From: Brachionus plicatilis
Taxonomy: Eukaryota; Rotifera; Eurotatoria; Ploima; Brachionidae
Direction of reading: 5' to 3'
Assembly: GCA_010279815.1 (NCBI GenBank)
Contig: QEOQ01000451.1
Location: forward strand, 305,430 to 369,429
DNA: 64,000 nucleotides
The position numbers were made by a program, and so were the translations under genes. Positions 21,890 through 33,128 of this stretch are shown here, in pieces (position 1 is the stretch's first letter; each line of letters begins with the position of its first letter). The notes beneath the pieces are model-generated. The model was not told the origin of the DNA, ran no database searches, and saw nothing but the letters and a program-made list of their open reading frames with translations.

Positions 21890-24800
21890 TCATTGGCAAA
21901 CATCGTCTTCGATTTCTTCGTCAAAAGACTCATCTTGGGCTAAAATTTCACTTGCATAAACTGTTTCGTGTTTAGCTAAAATACGCATGAGTGGACGCAA
22001 TTTCATCCACCACTGTTCCTTTGGCAATCGATGTCTTTGAATAGAAAACAATAGATTGAAAAAAAATAAAAAAAATAAAATTACTCAAAATCTATTTCCT
22101 TTTTTAGATCAATTACTGGTGAAAACATAATTTGTTTTTTTCTTAAACCAATTACACATGCAGAAATAGGCGTTTCACAAGAAATAGCATTTTCTTTTAA
22201 ATAAAAATTTATTTAAGGAAATAAAATTTTTTCATTATTTTTTTACCTGATTTGGCTGTTTCCAAACAACTGATCATATGAGACAGTGATTTGGCGGCCA
22301 ATTTAAGGCCTAAATTTCTATCGAATGGTGTTGGAACTCCACCCTATATTTAATAAAAAAATGGTAACAGTTGATGGTGAAAAGTTGAAAATTAAAATTT
22401 CAATTAATATTTCTAGTTTTTAATTAGATTAATTATGTTGACTGTATTTTATTTTCCAAATTTCATTTTCATATTTGTGTCTTATTTTCTTCTTCACCCA
22501 AATCCAATTTAAAAATTACTATAGAAAGTTAATATTAAAAATTGTCTGATATCAAAATGCTAAATTTAGTAATTTCTTCAACTCATTAAATAATTTGTGA
22601 AAGAAATCTATTAAGTTTAAAAGATAAAAGTTGTTGAAAAGATTTTAAATCTCAAGGACAGATAGCTTAATATTTTTTAAGTTCTCATCTACTCTTCTAA
22701 AATCAAATGAATGACTTTGGGGATATTGGGTGAAAAGAAATGAATTTTTTTTGAATAAATCAAAATATTTGTTCTCGCGCTTAGATCGACCATTTTAATG
22801 AACAAAAAAATTTTGATGGCATTTTTGCGTACTTGTTGCATATGTCCTAATATAGTCGAGCGGCTTGAAAATTTTCCTTTGCCTTCTTCTTGTAGCAGTC
22901 TTAGAAAAAAATCAGTTGTGTAGTTTTTGTTGGCCAATTCATTTCCTAGTTAAAAAAAAACTTTTAATAAAGAATTGGTAGGGTTCTTTTTTATTAATAT
23001 TTCAGAATTTTATCAGATTTGGAAGATATTTTAAATAAATTTAATAATCTAAGAAAAATTCAAATAGAATACAAAATATGCTTCAGAATAAATTTTAATT
23101 AAAAAATTATTTAAAACCATTTTTATTGCAAATTTTTGATCATGATGAATACATTATGATTGTTTGCCAAATTGAGGAAGATAATAACATTTTGACTAAA
23201 ATAGTAAGTTTTTATTTTATTAGAATTTTTCCTTGCATCGTTGAAGTTCAACGATGCAAGGAAAAATTCTTACCATAAAACATAATTTTTAGAAAGAAGT
23301 CAAGTTATCACAATTAATTTGAAATTAATATGAATTTTAAAACTGATTCACGATAAGTAATTCCAGACTTAAAGTGCCTAGATATCGCAGAAGAAATTTT
23401 TTTTATTTTTATTTTTGTTACTTTTCGAATTTGATCTATAGACTGAGCAAACAGTTTTCGCTTGCAAGACTTCGTCTTACAAAGAATTTGTATTGTGAAA
23501 TTCAAATACAAATTGAACAAAAATTTTTCTTTTTTTGATGAATAAAAATTAAAGGAAATAAAATATACTTAAATAAATACTGCAACAAAGTGCAACATAC
23601 TTAATTGCACATTTATTACCTAAAATAAAATCATTATTTTCTATTTTTTTAGTTAAACCAACAATTAATTTAAATCCTATTGATATTTTATTTTTTGTCT
23701 TATTAAAACATAAGAAAAATTATTTTTAGTAAAAAAGGTGCAACTAAGTATGTTGCACTTTATTGCAGTATTTTTTTAAGTATATTTTTTTTACTTTAAT
23801 TTTAATTCATCAAAAAAAGGAAGAATTTTTTTACAATTTGTATTCGAATTTCACAATACCCAAAGAATTAGCAATTAATAATGCTCAGAATGGCTTTAAA
23901 AGTGACGCCTGCCTATGTGATTGAATTTCTTCTCTAAATTCTAAATTTAAATAAGATCAATTATTTTCCAAGTATTTAACTTAAACTTTAGGTTGCTTTG
24001 AGCTTTCCAATATTTTTGATATCTTTTTATCTCTGAGAATTCCAAGTTTTCATGATATAGTTTAAAAATATACAAATTGTTGATTTAAAATTAAATTTAA
24101 TTAAAAAAAATGCGTAGTTGATTTTTTGCTTAGCTAAATTTTTCAATCTAATTATTGTTTTCAAAAAGTTTGATAATCAAATTTTAATTTTACAAAAAAA
24201 AATTTAAAACTAATAATCTAACACTAGGTATTTTTGGACAAGTAATGTCATGTTTATGGATCCTTTTTACTTGAAAAGTCTGGTGGATAATCAAAATGTA
24301 GAAAAAAAAATATAGAAGACAAAAAATATCGAAAAAGAATATAGAATTTTATTAAACGTAGAATAAAAAAATATATCGAATCAATAAATATACAAGAAAA
24401 AATTTTAATTAAATTATTCAATTATTCAATTTTCCAATATATTAGCAAAGCTATATCTAATATGTAAATTAAATGTAAAGGTGCCATATGAAGAAACTAT
24501 TCTTTTGATTTTTTCGTTTTTCTCAACAAGCTTTTTATTTGTTTGCTTGATAGTTTCGCCTTGGAAAATGCTCGCTAAAAATCTTTATTAATGGCTCAAA
24601 ATTTTTATTATACCAGAGTCTATTAGCGATCGGAGTATTAGCATTCATTTTAAATTTCATTAAAAATAGCATTTCATCAAAAAGATATTTTTTTATATGT
24701 TTATTCCTTTCAAATAAAGGTTTTTTATTTTCTATATTTTTTTCGACATTTACTTTTTCTACATTTTATACATTTCTATATATTTTTTTCCTATATTTTG

Positions 24801-27800
24801 ATATATCACCGAAAAATCTCAATTAAACTTTTAAAGAAAAAATAAATTTACTGATTAGAATTCCTCTTTTTAGTTCTCCTTCCATTTTTTGAGTCAAATG
24901 TCGAATATCATCCATTATGTCTTGAATGGTGAATGGTTCCTCGAATATAAAAGACTGGTCAGCACCACTAGCAATACCAGCTATAGAGGCCAAATAACCA
25001 CAATATCCACCCATAGTTTCGACCACAAATACACGTCTTTTTGAACCTATGGCTGATTGCTTAATCTTGTCACACATCTGAACAATTTCATTTAATGCCG
25101 TGTCACATCCAATGCTTAGATCAGTTCCAGGAACATTGTTCGAAATTGTGGCCGGTACACAAACGATGGGTATTCGAAATTCTGGATAGTTGGAACGGGC
25201 TTCATAAAGTTGCAGGATCGAAGAGTAAGCTTCGAAACCACCAATTATTAGCAAACCTTGAATATTGAAAGCTTTAATCTGTCTAGCGATTGTTTCCAAG
25301 CCGACTTGATTTGGCTCAATTCGTTGAGTGCCCAAAAGGCTGCCACCTGTTCCTGTCCAACCATACACAGTTCTCCAATTGAGCTCTTGAACATTGCCTT
25401 TGCTTAATCCTTCGAAGCCGTCATGTATTCCCCAAACTTTGCAGCCTTTCCAAACACCATGACGCACAAAAGATCTAACTGCTGAATTCATGCCACAAGC
25501 AGGGGCGCCAACGTTCATTACACCGAAAGTGAACGAGTATTGTTCTTCTCCAGCCTTGATTTTGGGCTGCAATTTGCTTAATTGTAAACACGTTTCTAAA
25601 TTTCTTAAAAAGCTTGTTCCTCTTAATTCTGCGGCTCGCAGAAAATCTTTATCCTCCATTGCTTTGGCAACAGCTTTTGTTTTTTCTACTGATTCCATCA
25701 ATGGAATTCGACATGTCTGATTGCCATTGAGTGATATTACGACTGGTTCTGAGTCTGGAGTGGCGTTCATTAAAGCAAGAACAGCTTCGGCGCCCATTCT
25801 CGTGCCCAAAACTCGGTCGAAAGCTGAGGCTGCACCGCCTCTTTGAACATGACCCAAAATAGTTACTCGTGTGTCTATTTTGAGACGCTTTTTTATTATA
25901 TCTTTAATATAGTCGGCACTAATAGGCTTTCCCTCTTTGTCAATGGCTCCTTCTGCAATCAACACTATGTTCAAGCGGTGGCCCAGTTCTCGCTGTAAAG
26001 CCAAGCGCTTGCACAATTTATCTTCCCAGCCTTTCTCTGGTGGATTTTCTGGTATCATAATCCAGTCCGCATCACTTGCTAGACCAGCAGCAAGAGCCAA
26101 GTAGCCGCAATGACGGCCCATTACCTCCATCACAAAACATCGCTGATGACTTCAAATAGAATGATATTAAAAAAATTTTTAAGTTTTAAAGTTTCTGAGT
26201 TACAATCTCATAATTTTACATTAATTCAGAAAATTTTAAGGAGAAAATGTAATTTAACAGTATTTACTCAAAATTACGCTTGTGAAATTACGTAAATTTT
26301 TTCAATTTTTACGTAAAATTTTTTAGAACCAAAAGGACCATCAAAAGATCAAAAATTCAAAAAAATTAGCTTCATTTAAAATAATTTAGCAAATTTTACA
26401 TCAAATTATGTAAAATGCTTTTTTTGTTGAGGTAAAATTGTCAAAAAATGTCAAAAAACGCCAAAAACAATCAAATTTTTCAATTCTTTTACCTTATTTT
26501 CTTGTATAAGGATGCATGGGTTAAAACCCTAGTTTCCGTATATGGTGCATCTCTGCAAAAACTCTGAAATTAAATTGTGCAATTGAATTAAATACTTTTA
26601 AATGACGTGTTTTTTACTGCAAAATTGCAGAGTTTTTGCAGATCCTTATCTAATATTTAGCATGTTTGTTATATTTTTTAGCAGAGAGATTTAATCAAAT
26701 ATCATTCAAAAGTTATTAACTAATATGTCGTCACACACAAAGACAAGAGGGACGACTTCATCCCCTATGCAGACGCATGCAGACTAACATCGTGTATAAA
26801 GGAAGATATTCGGAGGAGGAATTTGAAACTTTAATAAAAAGAAAACACATCATCATAAGAGGACAGGATGATTAAGACATTTTTTATTGTATTTTGAAAA
26901 TAAAAAGTTTAAACATATAATCTGGCGACGAGGATAAAAGAATGATGCAGGCTACAGGAACCACAGGAACGCTCAAAGAGCGATGCATTCACACGAAAGC
27001 CTACTAAACTTCAATCCAGGAATATATGCCTCTCAGCACTCTGTCAAACGGGGCAAGTGGATGAGCTCTGGGAGCTACGCTTGCAGTCGTTAGAATTGGA
27101 CGAAATTGTGACTTCATCAAGGGATTACACCAATGTCAAGACCCTCAAACCGCTGTTCATCATCAAAATAGGTGATGAAGCAAGAGAAATATACAACAGC
27201 AAGAGGAAGGAATACAAAAGCGACAAACTGGTCGAAATTATAAAGTTCATGACTTCACACTATGCTCCCAAAAAATCCAAAATCGCCTATGTGGCAATAT
27301 TTTACAAAGCTAAAAAGCACGAGAGTGAGTGAGTGAGCGACTATGTAATGAGGCTAAGACAGTTTGCTGCCCCTTGTGAGTTCAAGGCACGATTGGATGA
27401 GGAGCTGCTAATAGCATTCGTCTTCAACTGCGGAATTGGAAAGGTTGAAGAGCTGGTGTGCAGTGATGACAAAAAACCTTGGCCGACACGAGATATGAAC
27501 ACAAATTAGAAGGCCTTCAACAGATCCGAACTATGAATGGATTCGAAGCAGATGCAAGAGGAGAAGTCAATTACACAAGCTCCAAAAAGGAGAGGCAAGT
27601 AGAAGTCGAAGGCAAGAATTGTAGTTGGTGCGGATACGAGTAGAATAGCAGAGCAGTATGCCCGGCTAAGGACGCGGACTGCAGAAAATGTGGGAAGAGC
27701 GGTTATTTTGTGAAGATATGCCGATCAACTCAAACACTAAAAGACGCGCCAAAGCAAACAGGATGGAACGGAAAAAGTCGACGTTTTGACATGACGGAAA

Positions 27801-30800
27801 TGTGACCCGACACACAGCAAACATGCTGTAACAGACAAGTCACACACAGTGAACACGGTTGTTCTTTCCCCTTACAGCTAAACATTACGAGGGTCGAATT
27901 ACGACGAGCTGATTCGTGCAAAAAAGTACCTGGAATCAAGAGAATGGAACGATTTGAGTTCTATAGCTAAGTTATCACCTATGGAAGAGACGCGACAACC
28001 ATTTAAGCTGATCAGCATCAATAATCACGAAGTAAAAGTTCTAGTGGACACTGGAGCCTCGGTCAATGTAATGGACGAGAAAACTTATATCTAGCTAGAG
28101 AAAAGCCCTCCACTCCTTAAGCTAAACAGGCCATACTACGGCTTTGGTACTAAAACACCGCTTCAAGTTTGAGGTTTTAATGTGTTTACAATCCGATGCA
28201 ACGGACAGTCAGAGCGGGTGCCATTTATTGTGGTCTTGGGAGGTCACAAATGTCTGATATGTAATGACACAGCTGTCAGCTTCGGAATGGTCAGGCATTA
28301 TTCTGTATAGGAAAAGGCCTCCAGAACTTCGATTAACCAAAACAAAGACACTTTCGCACTCGACAAATTTGAATTGAAATACAGATACTCAAAACTTTTC
28401 AGCGGTAAATTAGGCTGCATCAAAGAGGTTGATGTCAAGCTTGAGGTTGATCAAAACTCAAAGCCGACTAGGCAGCCACTTCGAAACACACCATTCCACT
28501 ACAGAGATGCCATTGAGAAAGAGTTGAAGAAGCAGGTTGAAGGAATTTTGGAGTCGTTGGATGCACAGGCGGAGCCAATAACCTTGATCTCAAATTTAGT
28601 AATAGTTCCGGAGGACTGCAAGCCCAAGAAAGGTGAATTCCTCCGATGGTGAGATTTCTGTTAGGCTCACGTGTGATAGCAGACAACTAAATGGAGCACT
28701 AAAGCGATCTAGGTTCGCAATGAGGACGATCGACGATCTTGTGGTTGAGGTGAATGGTGCAGTATGTTTTCTAAGTTGGACATGAACATGAACATGAATC
28801 AGTTAACTCTAGCAAAAAATCAAGAAGTCTCACGACGATCACCAGTAACAGGGGATTATTCCGATACAAACGTTTTAACATGGGGATAGCTAGTGCATCA
28901 GAGGTCTTTACCGAGACAATACGCGAATTGATAGCCGAAATCCCAGGTCAAATCAACATGACGGATGACATTCTCGTGTTCGGTAAAACACAGTAGGAGC
29001 ACCAGGACAACTTAAAGGCATTTTTAAAACGTCTAGAGGAGAAGGGTGTCACGCTCAATATTGACAAATCCGAATCTTACAAACCAGAACTGACGTTTTT
29101 TGGTCTGCGGTTCATCCTAGACGACATTTCGCCAACGGAAGACCGCGTCAGGGCCATTAAAGAGGAAATAACGCCAAAAGATGTTAAAACGTTGCGTAGT
29201 TTTATTATGCAGTCTCACATTGAGCTTGCGTTTCATCAAGAGCATCTGCACTATTGCGGACCTGCTCTGGAAACTCACTAAAGCAGGAACCGAATGGAAA
29301 TGGGGCGAACTGGAGCAAACGGAGTTCCAGAAACTGAAGGACACCATCTCAACCAAATGCGTGGGTTATTTCATAACGGGATGGAACACAGTGCTTAATG
29401 TTGATTCAAGTCCAGTAGGTTTGGGTTCCGTGCTAAAGCAATTCAACCCCAGGAAGCCAGAAGAACGACAAATTGTGTGCTGTGTGTCGCGAATGCTGAC
29501 CGATGTAGAACGGCGTTATAGTCAGTGTGAGAAGGAGTCACAAGGAATTGTTTGGGGATGCGAGCGTCTACGGATGTACCTTTTAGGAAAGCAATTTACG
29601 ATTGAAACTGATAATCGCGCAATAAAACTGATTTTCGCAAATAACAAGTTCAAACCACCTGCCCGGATCGAGAAACTTGCACATAGACTAACTCAATTTT
29701 ATAACGACATAATACACAGACCAGGAGATTTAAACGTTGCGGACTTCTTCTCAAGACACCCACTTAAGCCTTCTCAAGTATTGGACACTTTTCTAGAGGA
29801 GGTAAGAAACAGTACGCTCGTGGACCAGTACATCAACTCTCTTACAGCACTTAAGCTACCAAGATCGGTCACGTTAGAGGAGATACGACAAGCCACGGAG
29901 GTGGACCAGGAATGGCAACAACTGATGAAGCTTATCAGAAGGAAGGATGGATTAAAGCCAGTATTCAATGAGCTTAATACAGCAGATGGTCTCCTTTTGC
30001 GTGGGCAAAACAGTGTAGTCCCGAGAGTGCTAAGGGAGCGAATAGCAGACCTTGCACGTGTGGATCACCAAGGGATCGTGAAAACGAAATGTTTATCCGA
30101 TTCCGACTATGGTACCCAGGGATTGACCCACAGATAGAGGAGAAGGTAAGTCGGTGCCAAACTTGTCAGTTTCCAGACAAAAAGCAATCTTATGAGCTAC
30201 CTATTCCGTCTGAGTTACCTGAAGGTCCATGTATCGGCGGATTTCTTTGGCCCGATGCCGGACGGAGATTACTGGTTTGTGAATAGCTGTGACTACAGCA
30301 AGTGGGCAAGCGTGAGCAAGGTGAGTAGTGTATCATTTGAGAAAGTAGAGCCGGTAATGCCATAGGCATACCACATGTATATAGAACAGACAATGACTCA
30401 CCGTTTCAGTCGGCAGCTTTTGAGAAGCTTGCCAAGCAGTTGGGTTTCAAACACCGAAAGGTAAATCCATATTGGCCTCGAGCAAATGCCAGTGCGGAAA
30501 CTGTAATGCGAAGGCTCACCAAGGTGCTTTAAACCGCTTAGCTAGAATGTCAGAACCGAGACGAGGCACTCAGCACATTTCAGGCTGTTTATCTTGACAC
30601 ACGACACAAGGCGACAGGCGTGATTGTAAGATAATTGCAATCATAAGGAACATCAACTACAAACTTCAAATGCATGTAGACGTAGATAAAGTTGTTGAGT
30701 GGTCGAAAAAGCGGCAAATGATTTTCAACTTACCGAAATGTAAAACTGCACATAACTAAATCGAACATTAGAAAAAAAAATTAGGTATTTTCTGAATACA

Positions 30801-33128
30801 CAATTCTAGACATAGATGACTCAGGACACAAGATAACCGAAACAAGATCCGAAAGGGGCCTAGGTGTCCAATTGACAAATAACCTCAAATGAAACGGACA
30901 GTCAAAAATTGCAGCAGCAAAAGCGAACTCAATGCTAGGCTCTTTCAAAGAGCATTTAAACCCTGGACGATTGATTCGTTCAATAATCTCAATTGTTCAT
31001 TCGTTAGGCCTAACCCTGAATACGCCTCTTCAGTCTGAAACCCTCACAACAAAGCAGACATTAAAATCCTCGAACTAGTTGAAAGAAGAACCACAAAACT
31101 TGTGACTGGATTGAGATTCTTATGTTGATAGACTAGATATACTGAAATTGACAACATTAGAAGAGAGAAGATTGAGTGGAGATGCGGTACAGTATTTCAA
31201 AATAGATTACGGTCTTAACATTGTAAACTGGTACAATTCTAGCGCTCTAGCGAATTCTTTCTCTCTATTTGGTCCAGCGAGTGAAATAAGAGGATATTAA
31301 CATAGAAAATCGAGTCAACTAACAGCTACTGCGGTGTAGGAGAATTTTTTATTACAAACCGTATCGTCAACGTTTGGAAAAAATTTCCACTCACAGTAAT
31401 TCAATTCAGCACCAAGAACGACTTGTAAGCGAATTACGACAAATTTAAAAAAGATATTAAAGAAGATTTTCGTTATTATTGCTATTTTATTTATACCTCT
31501 ATTTTTCTGTATTTACTTTTTAAGCTTTATTTTAACTATATTTAAATAGTGAATATTCGGATAAGCTGATAGGTTAAATTGTAAAAATAATTTTAGGATA
31601 AAATTTTCAAAACTTGAATTTGATAAAGTAATAAAGAAACTAAAATCTAAAAGTTTTTTTAAAAATAAATTTAATTTAATAAAGAAATCTATAATTAAAT
31701 TTAAATAAACAATTTCATTGCCAAAGGTTTAACAAAAAATTTTTTTTGAATGCAAAAAAGTTAAAAATAGTTAAATGTTAGAAGAATTTTAATTAAATTT
31801 TATTTTTTTGATTTCAAATTCATATTTAATCAACGTAGAAAAATATTTCTATTTATAAAATTAAAATAAAAAATAATTGTTTTTTTAATTTAAATTAACT
31901 CGAAACTCAAGAATTATGTTTTTATTTTTTATGGTATTTTTTTCGAAATACCATATGAATAAAATTTAAAAAAAGTTAATTTGCAAATTGTTAAATTTTC
32001 CAAAACTAAAATTTTTCTTGCTGTTTTTAGCTATAATCTATAACAAATAAATAAAAAAAAATTACTGCTAATTATTTTGAACAATTTTTATACATAATTT
32101 GTTTAAATTAGAAGTGAGTTTAAATAAAAGATATTTTGCGATAAAATTCAAATTATGATTATATAACGCAAAAGATAATTATCAAATTGGATCTTAAATA
32201 AATTTATGCTAATAACATGTTAGCTTTTTGCATTAAGCGCCTTAAGGATTCAAATTAATAAATCTAAGTATTACCTGAAAGCAGTTGTTACGATTGCGTC
32301 AACAGCTTCTATGATGCGATGCAAAGCAGAGTCAGCACCTATGGTCATGTCTGTGCCGCAAAAGTCATTGTCAATTGAGCCAACAAGGCCAACAATATTC
32401 AAAAAGGAATAATTTTCGCGTTCTTCTTCAGTTATTTGCTTAGTTTCAGTCAACTCATCTAACAAAGAACTCCATTCTTGCTTAAATAAATTAGCACCTG
32501 TTAAACTGCCATCGCCTCCAATACAGACCAAATTATTGATTCCAAAACTGATTAAATTTTTAGCCGCTCTTAGACGGCCAGGACGTTCTTTAAAATCCAT
32601 GCAGCGAGCACTGCCAATTAGCGTTCCTCCCTAATTTAAATTTAAAGCTCTTTTTAAAATTATTATTTTCAACTCACTGCTCCAATTATGCCAGAAACAG
32701 TGGCCCAAGTGGCCAACTGAATATTGTTTCCTCCATCTACCATGCCTTGATATCCCTAATTAAAAAAAATTGATTTCATAATATTCTTGATTCACAAAAT
32801 TTTAAAATTTTACTTCATATATTAGATAAACTTTGCATCCCAAATAAATTCCCATTCTCACAGCTGCTCTTAAAGCAGCATTCATTCCTTGGGCATCTCC
32901 TCCGCTGGTAAACACACCTAAACTTCTTCCTTCAAATTGATTTTTGGTAACTGGTTTTCCCTCTTGACCCTCAACATAAGCAAAACTTTTAGCACGCGAC
33001 ACTTTTCTGTGAATGCGCTCAATTTTTTCCTCTGAATCATCTCCATCTTGACTTCCTTGACCAAAAGATACTTTGTGAAACCGTGTCGTTTTCGGTGAAA
33101 TTGAATTCTCTATAGTTGGTTCGGTCAT
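21890..33128 (-). CDS. PFK: ATP-dependent 6-phosphofructokinase (eukaryotic type), 8 exons
   Basis: The enzyme phosphorylates fructose 6-phosphate to fructose 1,6-bisphosphate, the committed step of cytosolic glycolysis. Exons in gene order: 33128-32814, 32755-32678, 32630-32275, 26149-24852, 22945-22833, 22343-22247, 22193-22085, 22034-21890. All have GT-AG ends and matching phases, totalling 2511 nt (836 residues; animal enzymes are usually about 780). The excess is partly a hydrophilic N-terminus of about 65 residues. The start is ATG 33128. The N-terminal catalytic half has [10 protein letters not shown] (76-85), GGDGSLTG (169-176), SIDND (216-220, D218 the expected base), [10 protein letters not shown] (260-269) and AEGAID. 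The C-terminal half has [29 protein letters not shown] and [11 protein letters not shown], the degenerate regulatory site for effectors. The end reads HRLPKEQWW...LRP then an acidic tail. Intron 3 (6125 bp) is swollen by antisense retroelements. Confidence 0.95.
23222..23270. repeat. Near-perfect 49-bp palindrome
   Basis: Arms 23222-23245 and 23247-23270 are exact 24-nt complements around a single G. The arm includes CCTTGCATCGTTGAA. It lies within PFK intron 4, about 430 bp past exon 5. Confidence 0.9.
23479..23871. mobile_element. MITE-like foldback in PFK intron 4
   Basis: About 393 bp with inverted arms of about 140 bp (23479-23620 and 23720-23871). The outer parts share TATTGTGAAATTC. 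The inner parts share CTGCAA-AAAGTGCAACATACTTA and its complement. The GCAAC words recall the element at 16306-16560. No coding capacity. Confidence 0.75.
24281..24811. mobile_element. Inverted element with TATAGAA/TGTAGAAA words
   Basis: About 531 bp. The left end GGTGGATAATCAAAATGTAG is matched by the complement at the right end (CTATATTTTGATATATCACC). The left 90 bp repeats words such as TGTAGAAAA and TATAGAA. The right 110 bp repeats the complements TTTCTACAT and TTTCTATAT. The middle is unique sequence without a reading frame. It lies at the 5' end of PFK intron 4, ending about 40 bp from the exon 4 donor. Confidence 0.7.
26549..26643. repeat. Short inverted repeat (TGCAGA words)
   Basis: ATCTCTGCAAAAACTCTG at the left pairs with CAGAGTTTTTGCAGAT at the right, across about 60 bp. 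It resembles the GCAGA/GCAAC words of the other small foldbacks in the window. Confidence 0.6.
26726..26918 (+). repeat. Candidate 5' LTR of the gypsy element
   Basis: The stretch begins TGTCGTCACAC and ends near AAACATA, just before TCTGGCGACGAGGATAA (26921-26937), a primer-binding-site-like sequence often seen next to gypsy LTRs. Inside are a TATA-like TATAAAG (about 26796) and AATAAA words. No matching 3' LTR was found, so the boundaries are inferred. Confidence 0.45.
26726..30650 (+). mobile_element. Ty3/gypsy LTR retrotransposon, decayed, antisense in PFK intron 3
   Basis: In order on the plus strand: a gag-like region (27057-27480); a zinc-knuckle region at about 27620-27725 ([14 protein letters not shown], with Tyr where the family has the metal-binding His); a retroviral-type protease with DTGAS at 28047-28061; reverse transcriptase pieces from about 28370, including SKLDMNM and a catalytic-loop MTDDILVF near 28960; RNase H with [11 protein letters not shown] and TDNRAI (29400-29760); and integrase with CQTCQ (about 30150), a DFFGPMPDG piece near 30240, [12 protein letters not shown] (about 30390) and ANASAE (about 30485). 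The order RT-RNaseH-integrase marks Ty3/gypsy. Many stops and frameshifts (for example after 27332, 28652 and 30137) show it is inactive. The longest intact piece is 29181-30137. The 3' end gives way abruptly to LINE sequence. Confidence 0.9.
30655..31465 (+). mobile_element. LINE (CR1/Jockey-type) 3' fragment, decayed
   Basis: Plus-strand pieces match the region from the end of the reverse transcriptase to the C-terminus of a non-LTR retrotransposon: [19 protein letters not shown] (about 30680), a [14 protein letters not shown] piece (about 30850), [19 protein letters not shown] (about 30910), a [12 protein letters not shown] piece (about 31080) and [15 protein letters not shown] (about 31350). 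Several frames are needed and stops interrupt it. Only the 3' part is present, as expected from 5' truncation at insertion. The FF-TNRIV motif is shared with the remnant at 5770-6155. Confidence 0.82.

Larger units (their letters stand above)
22946..24851 (-). other. PFK intron 4 (repeat-rich)
   Basis: A 1.9-kb intron between the large exon 4 and exon 5. It contains a perfect palindrome, a MITE-like foldback and a word-rich inverted element, listed separately. Otherwise AT-rich. Confidence 0.85.
26150..32274 (-). other. PFK intron 3 (6125 bp) hosting retroelements
   Basis: The splice sites are clear: TTC AG before GTAATA at the 5' end, and TTTGAAG before TCATCAGCG at the 3' end, restoring AGT. 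The intron contains an ACGTAA-containing patch (about 26200-26320), an inverted repeat (about 26549-26643), a Ty3/gypsy remnant and a LINE 3' fragment. From about 31470 to 32274 I see only AT-rich sequence. Confidence 0.9.
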
